Positions 1-6,145 of a stretch of DNA of 9,344 nt are shown here, one piece after another (the first letter of the stretch is position 1; each line of letters begins with the position of its first letter). Origin of the DNA: Labilithrix luteola (lineage in GTDB: Bacteria; Myxococcota_A; Polyangia; Polyangiales; Polyangiaceae); assembly GCA_026225435.1 (NCBI GenBank), contig JAMFST010000402.1:1-9344 (forward strand). The letters run 5' to 3'. Both the position numbers and the translations under genes were made by a program. The notes under the pieces are model-generated. The model had not been told where the DNA came from. It made no database searches and saw only the letters and a list, made by a program, of their open reading frames with translations.

Positions 1-1
1 C

Positions 2-1246
2 GAGAAGCCGGACGACGAGAAGGACCCGAAGGCCGACCAGCCGAAGAAGCCACTCCCCGCGCGCATCCGCGACGGCGCCCGCGCCCATCCGCTCCGCACG
101 GTGATCATCCTGCTGGCGATCGCCGGCGTGATCCTCGGCGGCCTCTGGCTCTTCCACCACATCCACACGTACGAGGACACCGACGACGCGCAGGTGGACG
201 CCGACGTGAGCGCCATCAGCCCGCGGGTCACCGGCACGGTCACCGGCGTGTACGTGGTCGACAACCAGATCGTCCACGCGGGCGATCTGCTCGTCGAGCT
301 GGACGTGCCCGACTACCAGGTGGCGCTCGAGCAGGCGAAGGCGAACCTCGAGCAGGCGAAGGCTTCGGCGAAGGCCGAGTCGCCCAATGTCCCCATCACC
401 GACGTGACCAACACGCAGAACATCGCCACCAGCGGCAGCGACGTCTCCGGTGCGGGCTCCGAAGCTTCGGCCGCCGAGCGTGACTACATCGCGGCGATGG
501 CGCAGGAGCGCGCCGCGGAGGCGGACTACCAGAACGCTCTGCTCGAGCAGCAGCGCTCGCAGAAGCTGGTGCAGACCGGCGCGGTCAGTCCGCAGGACTA
601 CGACACGCACACGACGACGGCGGCCAAGTCGCTCGCCTCGCTCGATGCGGCGCGTGCGGCCACGCAGGCGAGCTTGAACCGTCAGGCGGAGGCGCGCTCC
701 AAGCTGGCCGACGCGATCAGCAAGTCGGCGGCGACGAAGGCCAACGCGCCGAAGCAGCTCGAGGCGCAGAAGGCGACCGTGGCGCAGCGCGAGGCGCAGG
801 TGCTCGGCGCGCAGGCGCAGCTCGATCAGGCGGAGCTGAACCTCAAGTACACGAAGATCTACGCGCCGGTGGACGGCATCATCGGCAAGAAGTCGGTCAA
901 CATCGGCGACCGCATCTCCCCAGGCCAGCAGCTGTTCGCGCTCGTGCAGATCAAGGACCTGTGGATCACGGCGAACTTCCGCGAGACCCAGCTGGAGCAC
1001 ATGCACCCGGGTGAACGCGCCGAGATCCACGTCGACGCGCTCGACATCGACCTGCGCGGCTCGGTGCAGAGCATGCCGGGCGGCACCGGCGCGATCTACA
1101 GCCTTCTCCCGCCGGAGAACGCGACGGGCAACTACGTGAAGGTGGTGCAGCGCCTGCCGGTGCGCATCCAGATCGACGAGAACCAGGTCGGCTACGACCG
1201 CCTGCGCCCGGGCATGAGCGTCGAGCCGACGGTGTACCTCCAGTAA
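2..1246 (+). CDS. EmrA/HlyD-family membrane fusion protein of a multidrug efflux pump (5' end outside window)
   Basis: This is the periplasmic adaptor of a tripartite efflux pump. It is anchored in the inner membrane and links the MFS pump encoded next to an outer-membrane channel. The frame is open from position 2, giving 414 residues. GTG at 101 is internal: it falls at the start of the membrane helix, and 33 in-frame charged residues (EKPDDEKDPKADQPKK...) precede it as a cytoplasmic tail. The true start is therefore left of the window. Order in the fragment: membrane helix about residues 34-53; first half of the lipoyl-like domain about 63-103 (DTDDAQVDADVSAISPRVTG); a long Ala/Gln/Glu-rich coiled-coil hairpin about 105-280; second lipoyl half (IYAPVDGIIGKKSVNIGD); then a beta-barrel with LWITANFRETQL. 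The segment SLLPPENATGNYVKVVQRLP is typical of EmrA. The hairpin carries a Ser/Thr/Asn-rich stretch about residues 127-155 that may be an insertion. The stop lies 4 bp before the pump gene, so the two are probably co-transcribed. The substrate cannot be told from the sequence. Confidence 0.93.
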   Translation, partial: EKPDDEKDPKADQPKKPLPARIRDGARAHPLRTVIILLAIAGVILGGLWLFHHIHTYEDTDDAQVDADVSAISPRVTGTVTGVYVVDNQIVHAGDLLVELDVPDYQVALEQAKANLEQAKASAKAESPNVPITDVTNTQNIATSGSDVSGAGSEASAAERDYIAAMAQERAAEADYQNALLEQQRSQKLVQTGAVSPQDYDTHTTTAAKSLASLDAARAATQASLNRQAEARSKLADAISKSAATKANAPKQLEAQKATVAQREAQVLGAQAQLDQAELNLKYTKIYAPVDGIIGKKSVNIGDRISPGQQLFALVQIKDLWITANFRETQLEHMHPGERAEIHVDALDIDLRGSVQSMPGGTGAIYSLLPPENATGNYVKVVQRLPVRIQIDENQVGYDRLRPGMSVEPTVYLQ

Positions 1247-1250
1247 CGTC

Positions 1251-2828
1251 ATGGCGCAGCGGACCGGCCAGCATCCCGTCTTCCGCAATCCGTGGGCGAT
1301 CGCGCTCACGGTGACCCTCGCCACGTTCATGGAGGTGCTCGACACGAGCATCGCCAACGTGGCCTTGCCGCACATCGCCGGCAACCTGTCGGTCGACCAG
1401 ACGACGAGCACCTGGGTGCTCACCTCGTACCTGGTGTCGAACGCCATCGTGCTGCCGATCAGCGGCTGGCTGGCCACGCGCTACGGGCGCAAGCGCTTCT
1501 ACATGTCGTGCGTGGCGCTGTTCACCATCAGCTCCTTCCTGTGCGGCATCGCGCCGAACATCGGGCTGCTCATCCTCTTCCGCATCATGCAAGGCGCAGG
1601 CGGTGGCGGGCTGGCGCCGAGCGAGCAGGCGATCCTGGCCGACACCTTCGCGCCCGCCAAGCGCGGGATGGCCTTCGCCGTCTACGGCATGGCCGTCGTG
1701 CTCGCGCCGGCCATCGGCCCGACGCTCGGCGGCGTCATCACCGACAACTTCTCCTGGCGCTGGATCTTCTTCCTCAACGTGCCGGTCGGCTTCCTCTCGC
1801 TCTACCTGTCGCACAAGATGGTGGTCGATCCGCCGTATCTCGCCGTCGAGCGCGAGAAGGCGAAGAACAAGGGGGTCGACTTCATGGGCCTCGTGCTCGT
1901 GGCCCTGTGGGTCAGCACGATGCAGGTCGTCCTCGACAAGGGGGAGCAGGACGACTGGTGGAACGCGACCTACCTGCGCTGGTTCATCGTCATCAGCGCC
2001 AGCTCGCTCATCGCCTTCGTCACCTGGGAGTGGCGGCACCCAGATCCCATCGTCGACATCAAGCTGTTCAAGAACAGGAGCTTCGCCATCTCCTGCGCCA
2101 TGATGCTGATGCTAGGCGCGGTGCTGTTCGGCACCACGGTCTTGATCCCGCAGTACATGCAAACGATAGCGGGCTACACGGCCACGCTGGCGGGCGAGAC
2201 GCTCTCGCCCGGCGGTCTGTCGATCTTGTTCCTGATGCCGCTCATCGGCTTCCTCGTGTCCCGTGTGGACACGCGTCTGCTGGTGGCGATCGGTTTCAGC
2301 TCGCAGGCGTGGGCGCTGTTCTACATGGCGAGCCATCTCTCGTCGGGGATCAGCTTCCACACGGCGATGCTGCTGCGCATCTACCAGGCGATGGGGCTCG
2401 CGTTCCTCTTCGTCCCCATCAACACGGTCAGCTACGCCGGCATCCCCGCGGGGCAGAACAACCAGGTGTCCTCGCTGGTGAACCTGATGCGCAACCTCGG
2501 AGGAAGCATCGGCATCTCGATGGTGACGACCTTCCTCGCGCGCCGCGCCCAGGTGCACCAGAACTTCCTGGTGCAGCACGTCTCGCGCTTCGACCAGCCG
2601 ACGCAGTCGTTCCTCAACGGCGCGCAGGCGGCGGTCATGCACGCCGGCTTCAGCGCGGCGACCGCGACGCAGAAGGCCTACGGCGAGCTCGCCGGGATGG
2701 TCGCGCGCGAGGCGATGACCCTGGCCTACGTCGACACCATCCGCGGCTTCGGGTACGCCGCCGCGCTGATGATCCCGTGCGTCTTCCTCCTCAAGAAGCC
2801 GAAGCCGGGCGCCGTCGCCGCGCATTGA
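1251..2828 (+). CDS. DHA2-family (EmrB-type) MFS multidrug exporter
   Basis: This is a proton-driven drug exporter of the 14-helix DHA2 group in the inner membrane, 525 aa, the usual length for EmrB-like pumps. Visible family motifs are LDTSIANVALP (residues 30-40), the motif A loop GWLATRYGRKR (72-82), the conserved Arg of motif B in FRIMQGAGGGG (R111), and the antiporter motif C GMAVVLAPAIGPTLGG (146-161). A long polar stretch follows 'RAQVHQNFLVQHVSRFDQP' near the C-terminus, where DHA2 proteins carry the large periplasmic loop before the last helix. ATG 1251 is 4 bp after the adaptor stop and has no clear Shine-Dalgarno sequence, so translation is probably coupled to the upstream gene. 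Pairing with an EmrA-type adaptor makes an EmrAB-like pump very likely. It would need a TolC-like channel that is not in this window. Substrate range is unknown, so I give no gene symbol. Confidence 0.95.
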   Translation: MAQRTGQHPVFRNPWAIALTVTLATFMEVLDTSIANVALPHIAGNLSVDQTTSTWVLTSYLVSNAIVLPISGWLATRYGRKRFYMSCVALFTISSFLCGIAPNIGLLILFRIMQGAGGGGLAPSEQAILADTFAPAKRGMAFAVYGMAVVLAPAIGPTLGGVITDNFSWRWIFFLNVPVGFLSLYLSHKMVVDPPYLAVEREKAKNKGVDFMGLVLVALWVSTMQVVLDKGEQDDWWNATYLRWFIVISASSLIAFVTWEWRHPDPIVDIKLFKNRSFAISCAMMLMLGAVLFGTTVLIPQYMQTIAGYTATLAGETLSPGGLSILFLMPLIGFLVSRVDTRLLVAIGFSSQAWALFYMASHLSSGISFHTAMLLRIYQAMGLAFLFVPINTVSYAGIPAGQNNQVSSLVNLMRNLGGSIGISMVTTFLARRAQVHQNFLVQHVSRFDQPTQSFLNGAQAAVMHAGFSAATATQKAYGELAGMVAREAMTLAYVDTIRGFGYAAALMIPCVFLLKKPKPGAVAAH

Positions 2829-2835
2829 AGCGGCG

Positions 2836-2850
2836 GCCGCGACGGGCGGC
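2836..2850. terminator. weak hairpin in the convergent gap between the pump and the exported-protein gene
   Basis: The 22-bp gap between the two convergent stop codons contains GCCGC-gacgg-GCGGC, a 5-bp GC stem with a 5-nt loop. There is no T tract on either strand, so this is at best a weak or factor-assisted bidirectional terminator. GC-rich DNA forms such stems by chance. A NotI-type palindrome (2833-2840) overlaps its left arm. Confidence 0.2.
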
Positions 2851-4467
2851 TCACTCGATCGAGAAGTCCTGGTCCCCGCGGATCATCTTCGGCAGGGTGA
2901 GCCACAGCGTGTGATCCGCGTCGACGGTGGCGAAGAGCGCGGCGGCGGCGAAGGCGTCGCGGTTCACCGTGACCTTGGTGACACCGGGCTTGGTCCAGCC
3001 GAGCACGCGGATCATCGGCGAGTCGAGCGCCTCGCCGGGCGGGACGCGGAAATGGCCGCTCACCATGCCGCCGCCATGTCCGTCGGCCTCCATCGTCCAG
3101 GCTGCGTAGGTCGGGTCCCAGCCGGGGAGGGTGAGGGACACCGGATCGGTGCGCGCGATGCCGCCCGGCGCTTCGCTCGCCACGTGACCGCGCGTCGCGC
3201 GGATGTCGGTCTGGAGGATCGTCTCCATCGTCTTCACCTCGGCCATCACCGCGCTCTGGTCGCGCGGGCCGATGGCCACGTGCACCGAGTAGCTCTGGAA
3301 GGGATAGCCCGAAAGGACGCGATCCCACGCGCTGTAGCTCGGCTGCCCGACGGCGCCGAAGGTCATCCCCCACGCGAGCCGGTGCGAGCTGTCGGCCCAC
3401 GGCAGGTCGTACTGATCGATCTGGTACGGCCAGGCCCAGTCGGTCGGCAGCCCGCGACCGGCGGTGCCCCACAGCGGCTGGAGCGCCTTGGGCCCGTAGT
3501 CGCCCCCTTGTGGCTTGTCCGTCCAGCGGGTGGTCGCCACCAGGCCCATCTCGGCGTCGTGATCGCGTGACCAGATGCGGTCGAAGGGGACCACGTTGGG
3601 GGCGCGGTAGTCCCAGCTCGAAGCGAAGGTGAGCGTGGAGCCGCCGGCCGCCGGCAAGCTGGTGAAACGGTACTTGTCGCCCCAGGCGACGCCGCCGATG
3701 GGCGCGTCCGGATCCCCCTCGAAGGCCATGTCCCCGTAGGGCGCCCGGCTGTCGGCGCGGAGGGTTCCCGGACCGGCCGGGCGCGCGTCGTAGGTGATGC
3801 TGAAGAGCGGCGCGTCGCGGCCGGTGGCGAAGAGCCACTCGACGGTGACGTCCACCGGACCGCCGGGGGAGAGGCGCCAGCTCGCGCGGTAGATGACGTG
3901 GTGCGGGCCGCGAAGGGCGAGGAGGTGCGTGCCGGCGGCGTGGATCGTCTCGGCCGCGTCGTAGCTCTCCCCCTCCGGTGTGCCGCGCGCACCGAGCGGG
4001 TAGTGCGCCACCACGTAGCCGAACCCGTTCCAGCCGTTCACCCCGGTGCCGGCGGCGCGGATCGTCTCGGCGCCTCCGGGCTGCTCGGTCAGCCGCTCGT
4101 AGGTCAGCTCGCGGATGTAGCCGCCGCCGGTGGGGGCGCCCTTCTCGTCGCGCTTCTCCGGCGAGACGAAGACCGCCGAGCGCGGGTGGCAGGTCGCGTC
4201 GGACCAGCGGATGGTGACGTCGTCGGCCGGGCTCGGTCCGTCGGTCACGGTGATGGGCGCGCAGCCGATACCGCTCCGCTCGAGGCGCCCGAGAGGCCCG
4301 ACCGGCGGTCCGTGATCGCCGGCGTCGGCGGCTGCCGCCGCGCTCGCGTCGAGCGAGTCGTTCGCTTCGCGGATCGCCGTCTCCTGCGCGGCGGGGAGGC
4401 GTGCGACCAGGATCATGGACCCGGCGACGATCACGGCGGCCACGGTGCGGGCGGTCTCGTTCGGCAT
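2851..4467 (-). CDS. exported protein of unknown function, Trp/Gly-rich
   Basis: I do not recognise a named domain. The chosen ATG (4467) gives 538 aa starting MPNETARTVAAVIVAGSMILVARLPAAQ. That is a hydrophobic segment (about residues 8-22) ending in LPAA-Q, consistent with a signal peptide or N-terminal anchor. The longer frame to 4533 adds 22 polar residues ahead of the signal and would overlap the divergent gene, so I reject that start. No Shine-Dalgarno is visible. The mature part begins with a low-complexity Ala/Asp stretch (about 38-52). The rest is rich in Gly, Trp, Tyr and Asp and looks beta-sheet-rich, with landmarks GVNGWNGFGYVV (142-153), DVTVEWLFATGRDAPLFSIT (206-225), GGVAWGDKYRF (258-268) and NWPYQ-like WAWPYQIDQYD (344-354). 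The only two cysteines, C69 and C93, could form a disulfide in the periplasm. Residues around 133-141 and 172-180 repeat AETI[RH]AAGT. From memory, similar uncharacterised proteins occur in myxobacteria. Its partner may be the divergent beta-barrel gene, but that is positional inference only. Confidence 0.82.
   Translation of the reverse strand: MPNETARTVAAVIVAGSMILVARLPAAQETAIREANDSLDASAAAAADAGDHGPPVGPLGRLERSGIGCAPITVTDGPSPADDVTIRWSDATCHPRSAVFVSPEKRDEKGAPTGGGYIRELTYERLTEQPGGAETIRAAGTGVNGWNGFGYVVAHYPLGARGTPEGESYDAAETIHAAGTHLLALRGPHHVIYRASWRLSPGGPVDVTVEWLFATGRDAPLFSITYDARPAGPGTLRADSRAPYGDMAFEGDPDAPIGGVAWGDKYRFTSLPAAGGSTLTFASSWDYRAPNVVPFDRIWSRDHDAEMGLVATTRWTDKPQGGDYGPKALQPLWGTAGRGLPTDWAWPYQIDQYDLPWADSSHRLAWGMTFGAVGQPSYSAWDRVLSGYPFQSYSVHVAIGPRDQSAVMAEVKTMETILQTDIRATRGHVASEAPGGIARTDPVSLTLPGWDPTYAAWTMEADGHGGGMVSGHFRVPPGEALDSPMIRVLGWTKPGVTKVTVNRDAFAAAALFATVDADHTLWLTLPKMIRGDQDFSIE
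3929..4071 (-). repeat. in-frame 26-bp direct repeat within the exported-protein gene (3929-3954 and 4046-4071)
   Basis: The two copies match at 25 of 26 positions, differing only at 3941 (t) versus 4058 (c). They are 117 bp apart, exactly 39 codons, so both are read in the same frame and encode AETIHAAGT and AETIRAAGT. The flanking bases differ at once on both sides. This could be a duplicated beta-strand unit or a short gene-conversion tract. Confidence 0.7.
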
Positions 4468-4510
4468 CCGTACGGGTCCGCATGCTAGCTCGGACCGCTG
4501 CGTGACGGGC
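4468..4510. promoter_or_regulatory. shared 43-bp divergent upstream region of the exported-protein and beta-barrel genes
   Basis: Only 43 bp separate the two chosen start codons, so both promoters must overlap here or lie inside the opposite gene. The least GC-rich part is GCATGCTAGCT (4480-4490). On the minus strand this reads TAGCAT (4487-4482), which matches the -10 consensus TATAAT at 4 of 6 positions and lies 14 nt before the minus start. On the plus strand CATGCT precedes the plus start by 24 nt. No convincing -35 box is visible for either. A transcript from such a site would have a very short leader. This is a guess from position and composition. Confidence 0.35.
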
Positions 4511-5353
4511 ATGACCACTGGACTCGCGACCACCCGCTTGCGGGGGCTTCTCCTCGTTCTGCCGCCAATTGTGCTGGCGACGCTGACCGCGAGCTCCGAC
4601 GCCCTCGCCTACCGCCCCTTCGACGGCACCGACGCCGACGTCGCCGAGCACGGCGAGTTCGAGCTCGAGCTGGCGCCGCTCGGCTATCTTTACGATGCCA
4701 ACGGCCCCTCGCTGCAGCTGCCGACGGTGGTGTTCAACTACGGCGTCGCCGAGGGGGTCGAGCTGGTCATCGATGCCCGCCACCAGCTCGCGCTCGGCAC
4801 ACCGCACGTCATCAGCGGCATGAGCCTCGACCGCGACCGCGTCACCGACACGGACTTTCTCGCCAAGTTCATCCTCAGGAAGGGCACGCTCCAGGAGCAC
4901 ACCGGGGTGAGCGTCGCCACCGAGGTCGGGCCGCTCCTGCCCGAGCTCGGCGGCAGCCACGGTTTCGGCGTGTCCGACGACGTCATCGTCTCGATGCGCT
5001 GGCACAACGTGACCGCGCACCTGAACACCCAGCCGATGTTCGACCGCGAGCACCGCGCTGCGCTCCTCGAGACGCTCATCCTCGAGGGGCCTTTCCGCTG
5101 GAAGGTGCGCCCGGTCTCCGAGCTGGCGGTCGAGAGCGAGTGGTACGGCGCGACCACCGCCTCCGCCCTCGGGGGCGCCATCGCCCGGGTGAGCGACGCG
5201 CTCGACCTCGACGTGGCGGCGCGCGCGCTCGAGACCGACGGGCGCGCCGGCTACGAGGTGCGGGCCGGCTTCACCCTCGGCATCCCCATCTTCGAGCCCG
5301 AGGCCGAGAAGGAGAGCCCCGCCGGCCGGACACCGGAGGGGGAAAAGCCGTGA
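4511..5353 (+). CDS. predicted outer-membrane beta-barrel protein, resembling the MetA-pathway/transporter-like barrel family
   Basis: ATG 4511 gives 280 aa beginning [33 protein letters not shown], a clear signal peptide with likely cleavage after ALA at residue 33. The in-frame ATG at 4415 would put 32 unrelated residues before this signal and overlap the divergent gene, so it is rejected. GTG 4502 is a possible alternative start. The mature protein has no cysteine and shows alternating polar/hydrophobic strands with turns: [46 protein letters not shown], then [41 protein letters not shown] and [14 protein letters not shown]. This order (opening [10 protein letters not shown], '[11 protein letters not shown]', then strand pairs) resembles small outer-membrane barrels annotated as transporters or phenol-degradation MetA-like proteins. 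That family call comes from memory and is tentative. The last strand is followed by about 19 charged residues ([19 protein letters not shown]), so the usual C-terminal aromatic residue is not terminal. Function and substrate are unknown. Confidence 0.85.
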   Translation: MTTGLATTRLRGLLLVLPPIVLATLTASSDALAYRPFDGTDADVAEHGEFELELAPLGYLYDANGPSLQLPTVVFNYGVAEGVELVIDARHQLALGTPHVISGMSLDRDRVTDTDFLAKFILRKGTLQEHTGVSVATEVGPLLPELGGSHGFGVSDDVIVSMRWHNVTAHLNTQPMFDREHRAALLETLILEGPFRWKVRPVSELAVESEWYGATTASALGGAIARVSDALDLDVAARALETDGRAGYEVRAGFTLGIPIFEPEAEKESPAGRTPEGEKP

Positions 5354-5415
5354 CAATCGGCCTCGTCACGGTGGCGCGGCCTCTCCGTCGACCTTACCTT
5401 GTGCGTCCGGTTCGG

Positions 5416-5432
5416 GACCCGTGTGGCGGGTC
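5416..5432 (+). other. perfect 6-bp hairpin upstream of msrA
   Basis: GACCCG-tgtgg-CGGGTC forms a 6-bp perfect stem with a 5-nt loop, 63 bp after the beta-barrel stop and 20 nt before the msrA start. No T tract follows, as the next bases are purines. It could be a weak terminator for the upstream gene or a leader structure for msrA, or it may be chance in GC-rich DNA. Confidence 0.25.
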
Positions 5433-5446
5433 AGAAAGAAAGAGAA
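5433..5446 (+). promoter_or_regulatory. purine-only ribosome-binding region that decides the msrA start
   Basis: AGAAAGAAAGAGAA is a 14-nt all-purine run in otherwise GC-rich DNA. Its GAGAA end lies 5 nt before ATG 5452, a good Shine-Dalgarno spacing. This favours 5452 over the in-frame ATG at 5467, which has only GGGCGGA-type sequence in front. A TACCTT element (5395-5400) further upstream fits a loose TAnnnT -10 pattern, but no -35 is apparent. Confidence 0.55.
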
Positions 5447-5451
5447 CGACG

Positions 5452-6093
5452 ATGGGCGGACAGACCATGACGACGAAAGAGCGAGCCTTGCCGGGACGCG
5501 CGGAGAAGATGCCGCTGCCGGCCAAGCACTTCGTCAACGGCGCCTCGCTCGAGGCGGTCCCCGCGGGCGCGGAAGTGGCGGTCTTCGGGATGGGCTGCTT
5601 CTGGGGCGCCGAGCGCAAGTTCTGGGAGACCCCGGGCGTCATCAGCACCTCGGTCGGCTACGCCGGCGGCTACACGCCGAACGCCTCGTACCGCGAGGTC
5701 TGCAGCGGCGAGACCGGCCACACGGAGGTCGTACGGGTGATCTACGACCCGACGAAGATCAGCTTCGACGGCTTGCTCAAGGTCTTCTGGGAGAACCACG
5801 ATCCCACGCAGGGGATGCGCCAGGGGAACGACCTCGGCACCCAGTACCGCTCGGCGATCTACACCAGCTCGCCCGAGCAGAAGGCGGCCGCGGAGTCCTC
5901 GCGCGATGCCTACGAGAAGGAGCTGAAGAAGGCCGGCCACCGCGCCATCACCACCGAGATCGCCGAGGCGCCGCCGTACTTCTACGCCGAGGAGTACCAC
6001 CAGCAGTACCTGGCGAAGAACCCGCAGGGCTACTGCGGCATCGGCGGCACGGGCGTCAGCTGCCCGATCGGTCTGAAGACCGCGGCCAGCTGA
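5452..6093 (+). CDS. msrA: peptide-methionine (S)-S-oxide reductase MsrA
   Basis: MsrA reduces the S-epimer of methionine sulfoxide, free or in proteins, back to methionine, using thioredoxin for recycling. It repairs oxidative damage and is probably cytoplasmic, since no signal peptide is seen. The protein is 213 aa, close to the E. coli enzyme. It starts with the [21 protein letters not shown] segment found before the catalytic domain in E. coli-type and animal MsrA. The active-site motif is [13 protein letters not shown] with catalytic C49. Other hallmarks are [22 protein letters not shown] (69-90), [27 protein letters not shown] (111-137) and YYAE-like [11 protein letters not shown] (177-187). 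The recycling cysteines are C195 in GYCGIGG and C204 in GVSCP, so the three-cysteine relay is intact. The upstream frame is open to 5140 but those residues are unrelated to MsrA. The gene sits 98 bp after the beta-barrel gene and 52 bp before the kinase gene on the same strand. Functional linkage to either is not evident. Confidence 0.97.
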   Translation: MGGQTMTTKERALPGRAEKMPLPAKHFVNGASLEAVPAGAEVAVFGMGCFWGAERKFWETPGVISTSVGYAGGYTPNASYREVCSGETGHTEVVRVIYDPTKISFDGLLKVFWENHDPTQGMRQGNDLGTQYRSAIYTSSPEQKAAAESSRDAYEKELKKAGHRAITTEIAEAPPYFYAEEYHQQYLAKNPQGYCGIGGTGVSCPIGLKTAAS

Positions 6094-6113
6094 GCGGGGG
6101 CAGATCGCGGTCG

Positions 6114-6133
6114 CCGGACCCTCCGGGATCCGG
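6114..6133 (+). terminator. stable hairpin between msrA and the kinase gene
   Basis: CCGGACCC-tcc-GGG-a-TCCGG pairs over 8 bp with a single bulged A at 6128. It starts 20 nt after the msrA stop and ends 12 nt before the kinase start. It has no T tract, so it is not a classical intrinsic terminator. It could end msrA transcripts with Rho or act as mRNA-end protection. The same bases would overlap the spacer of any kinase promoter located here. Confidence 0.35.
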
Positions 6134-6139
6134 CATGCT
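6134..6139 (+). promoter_or_regulatory. possible -10-like element (CATGCT) for a short-leader kinase transcript
   Basis: CATGCT ends 6 nt before GTG 6146, within GCATGCT, the same heptamer found in the divergent intergenic region at 4480-4486. If it is a -10 element, the transcript would begin at or next to the start codon. This would fit the lack of any Shine-Dalgarno sequence before 6146. No -35 box is visible. The assignment is weak and based on two occurrences. Confidence 0.25.
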
Positions 6140-6145
6140 GCTCGC

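Noticed and set aside
101..103. GTG 101 as the start of the membrane fusion protein.
   Set aside because: It lies at the first residue of the membrane helix, has no ribosome-binding site, and the frame continues upstream to the edge with a plausible charged cytoplasmic tail.
1247..1250. A terminator or promoter between the adaptor and pump genes.
   Set aside because: Only 4 bp separate them, with no hairpin or promoter-like sequence. They read as one operon.
1292..2914. A 540-residue plus-strand frame overlapping the MFS pump gene in another frame.
   Set aside because: The pump frame carries all DHA2 motifs. The overlapping frame is Arg/His/Ala-rich with no hydrophobic pattern.
2726..5356. 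An 876-residue minus-strand frame spanning the pump end, the exported-protein gene and the barrel gene.
   Set aside because: It runs across three genes with clear protein features in other frames and has Arg/His-rich low-information composition typical of shadow frames.
5140..5451. An N-terminal extension of MsrA by 104 residues.
   Set aside because: The extra residues overlap the barrel gene in another frame, are Arg-rich and unlike any MsrA. ATG 5452 has a purine-rich ribosome-binding region at proper spacing.
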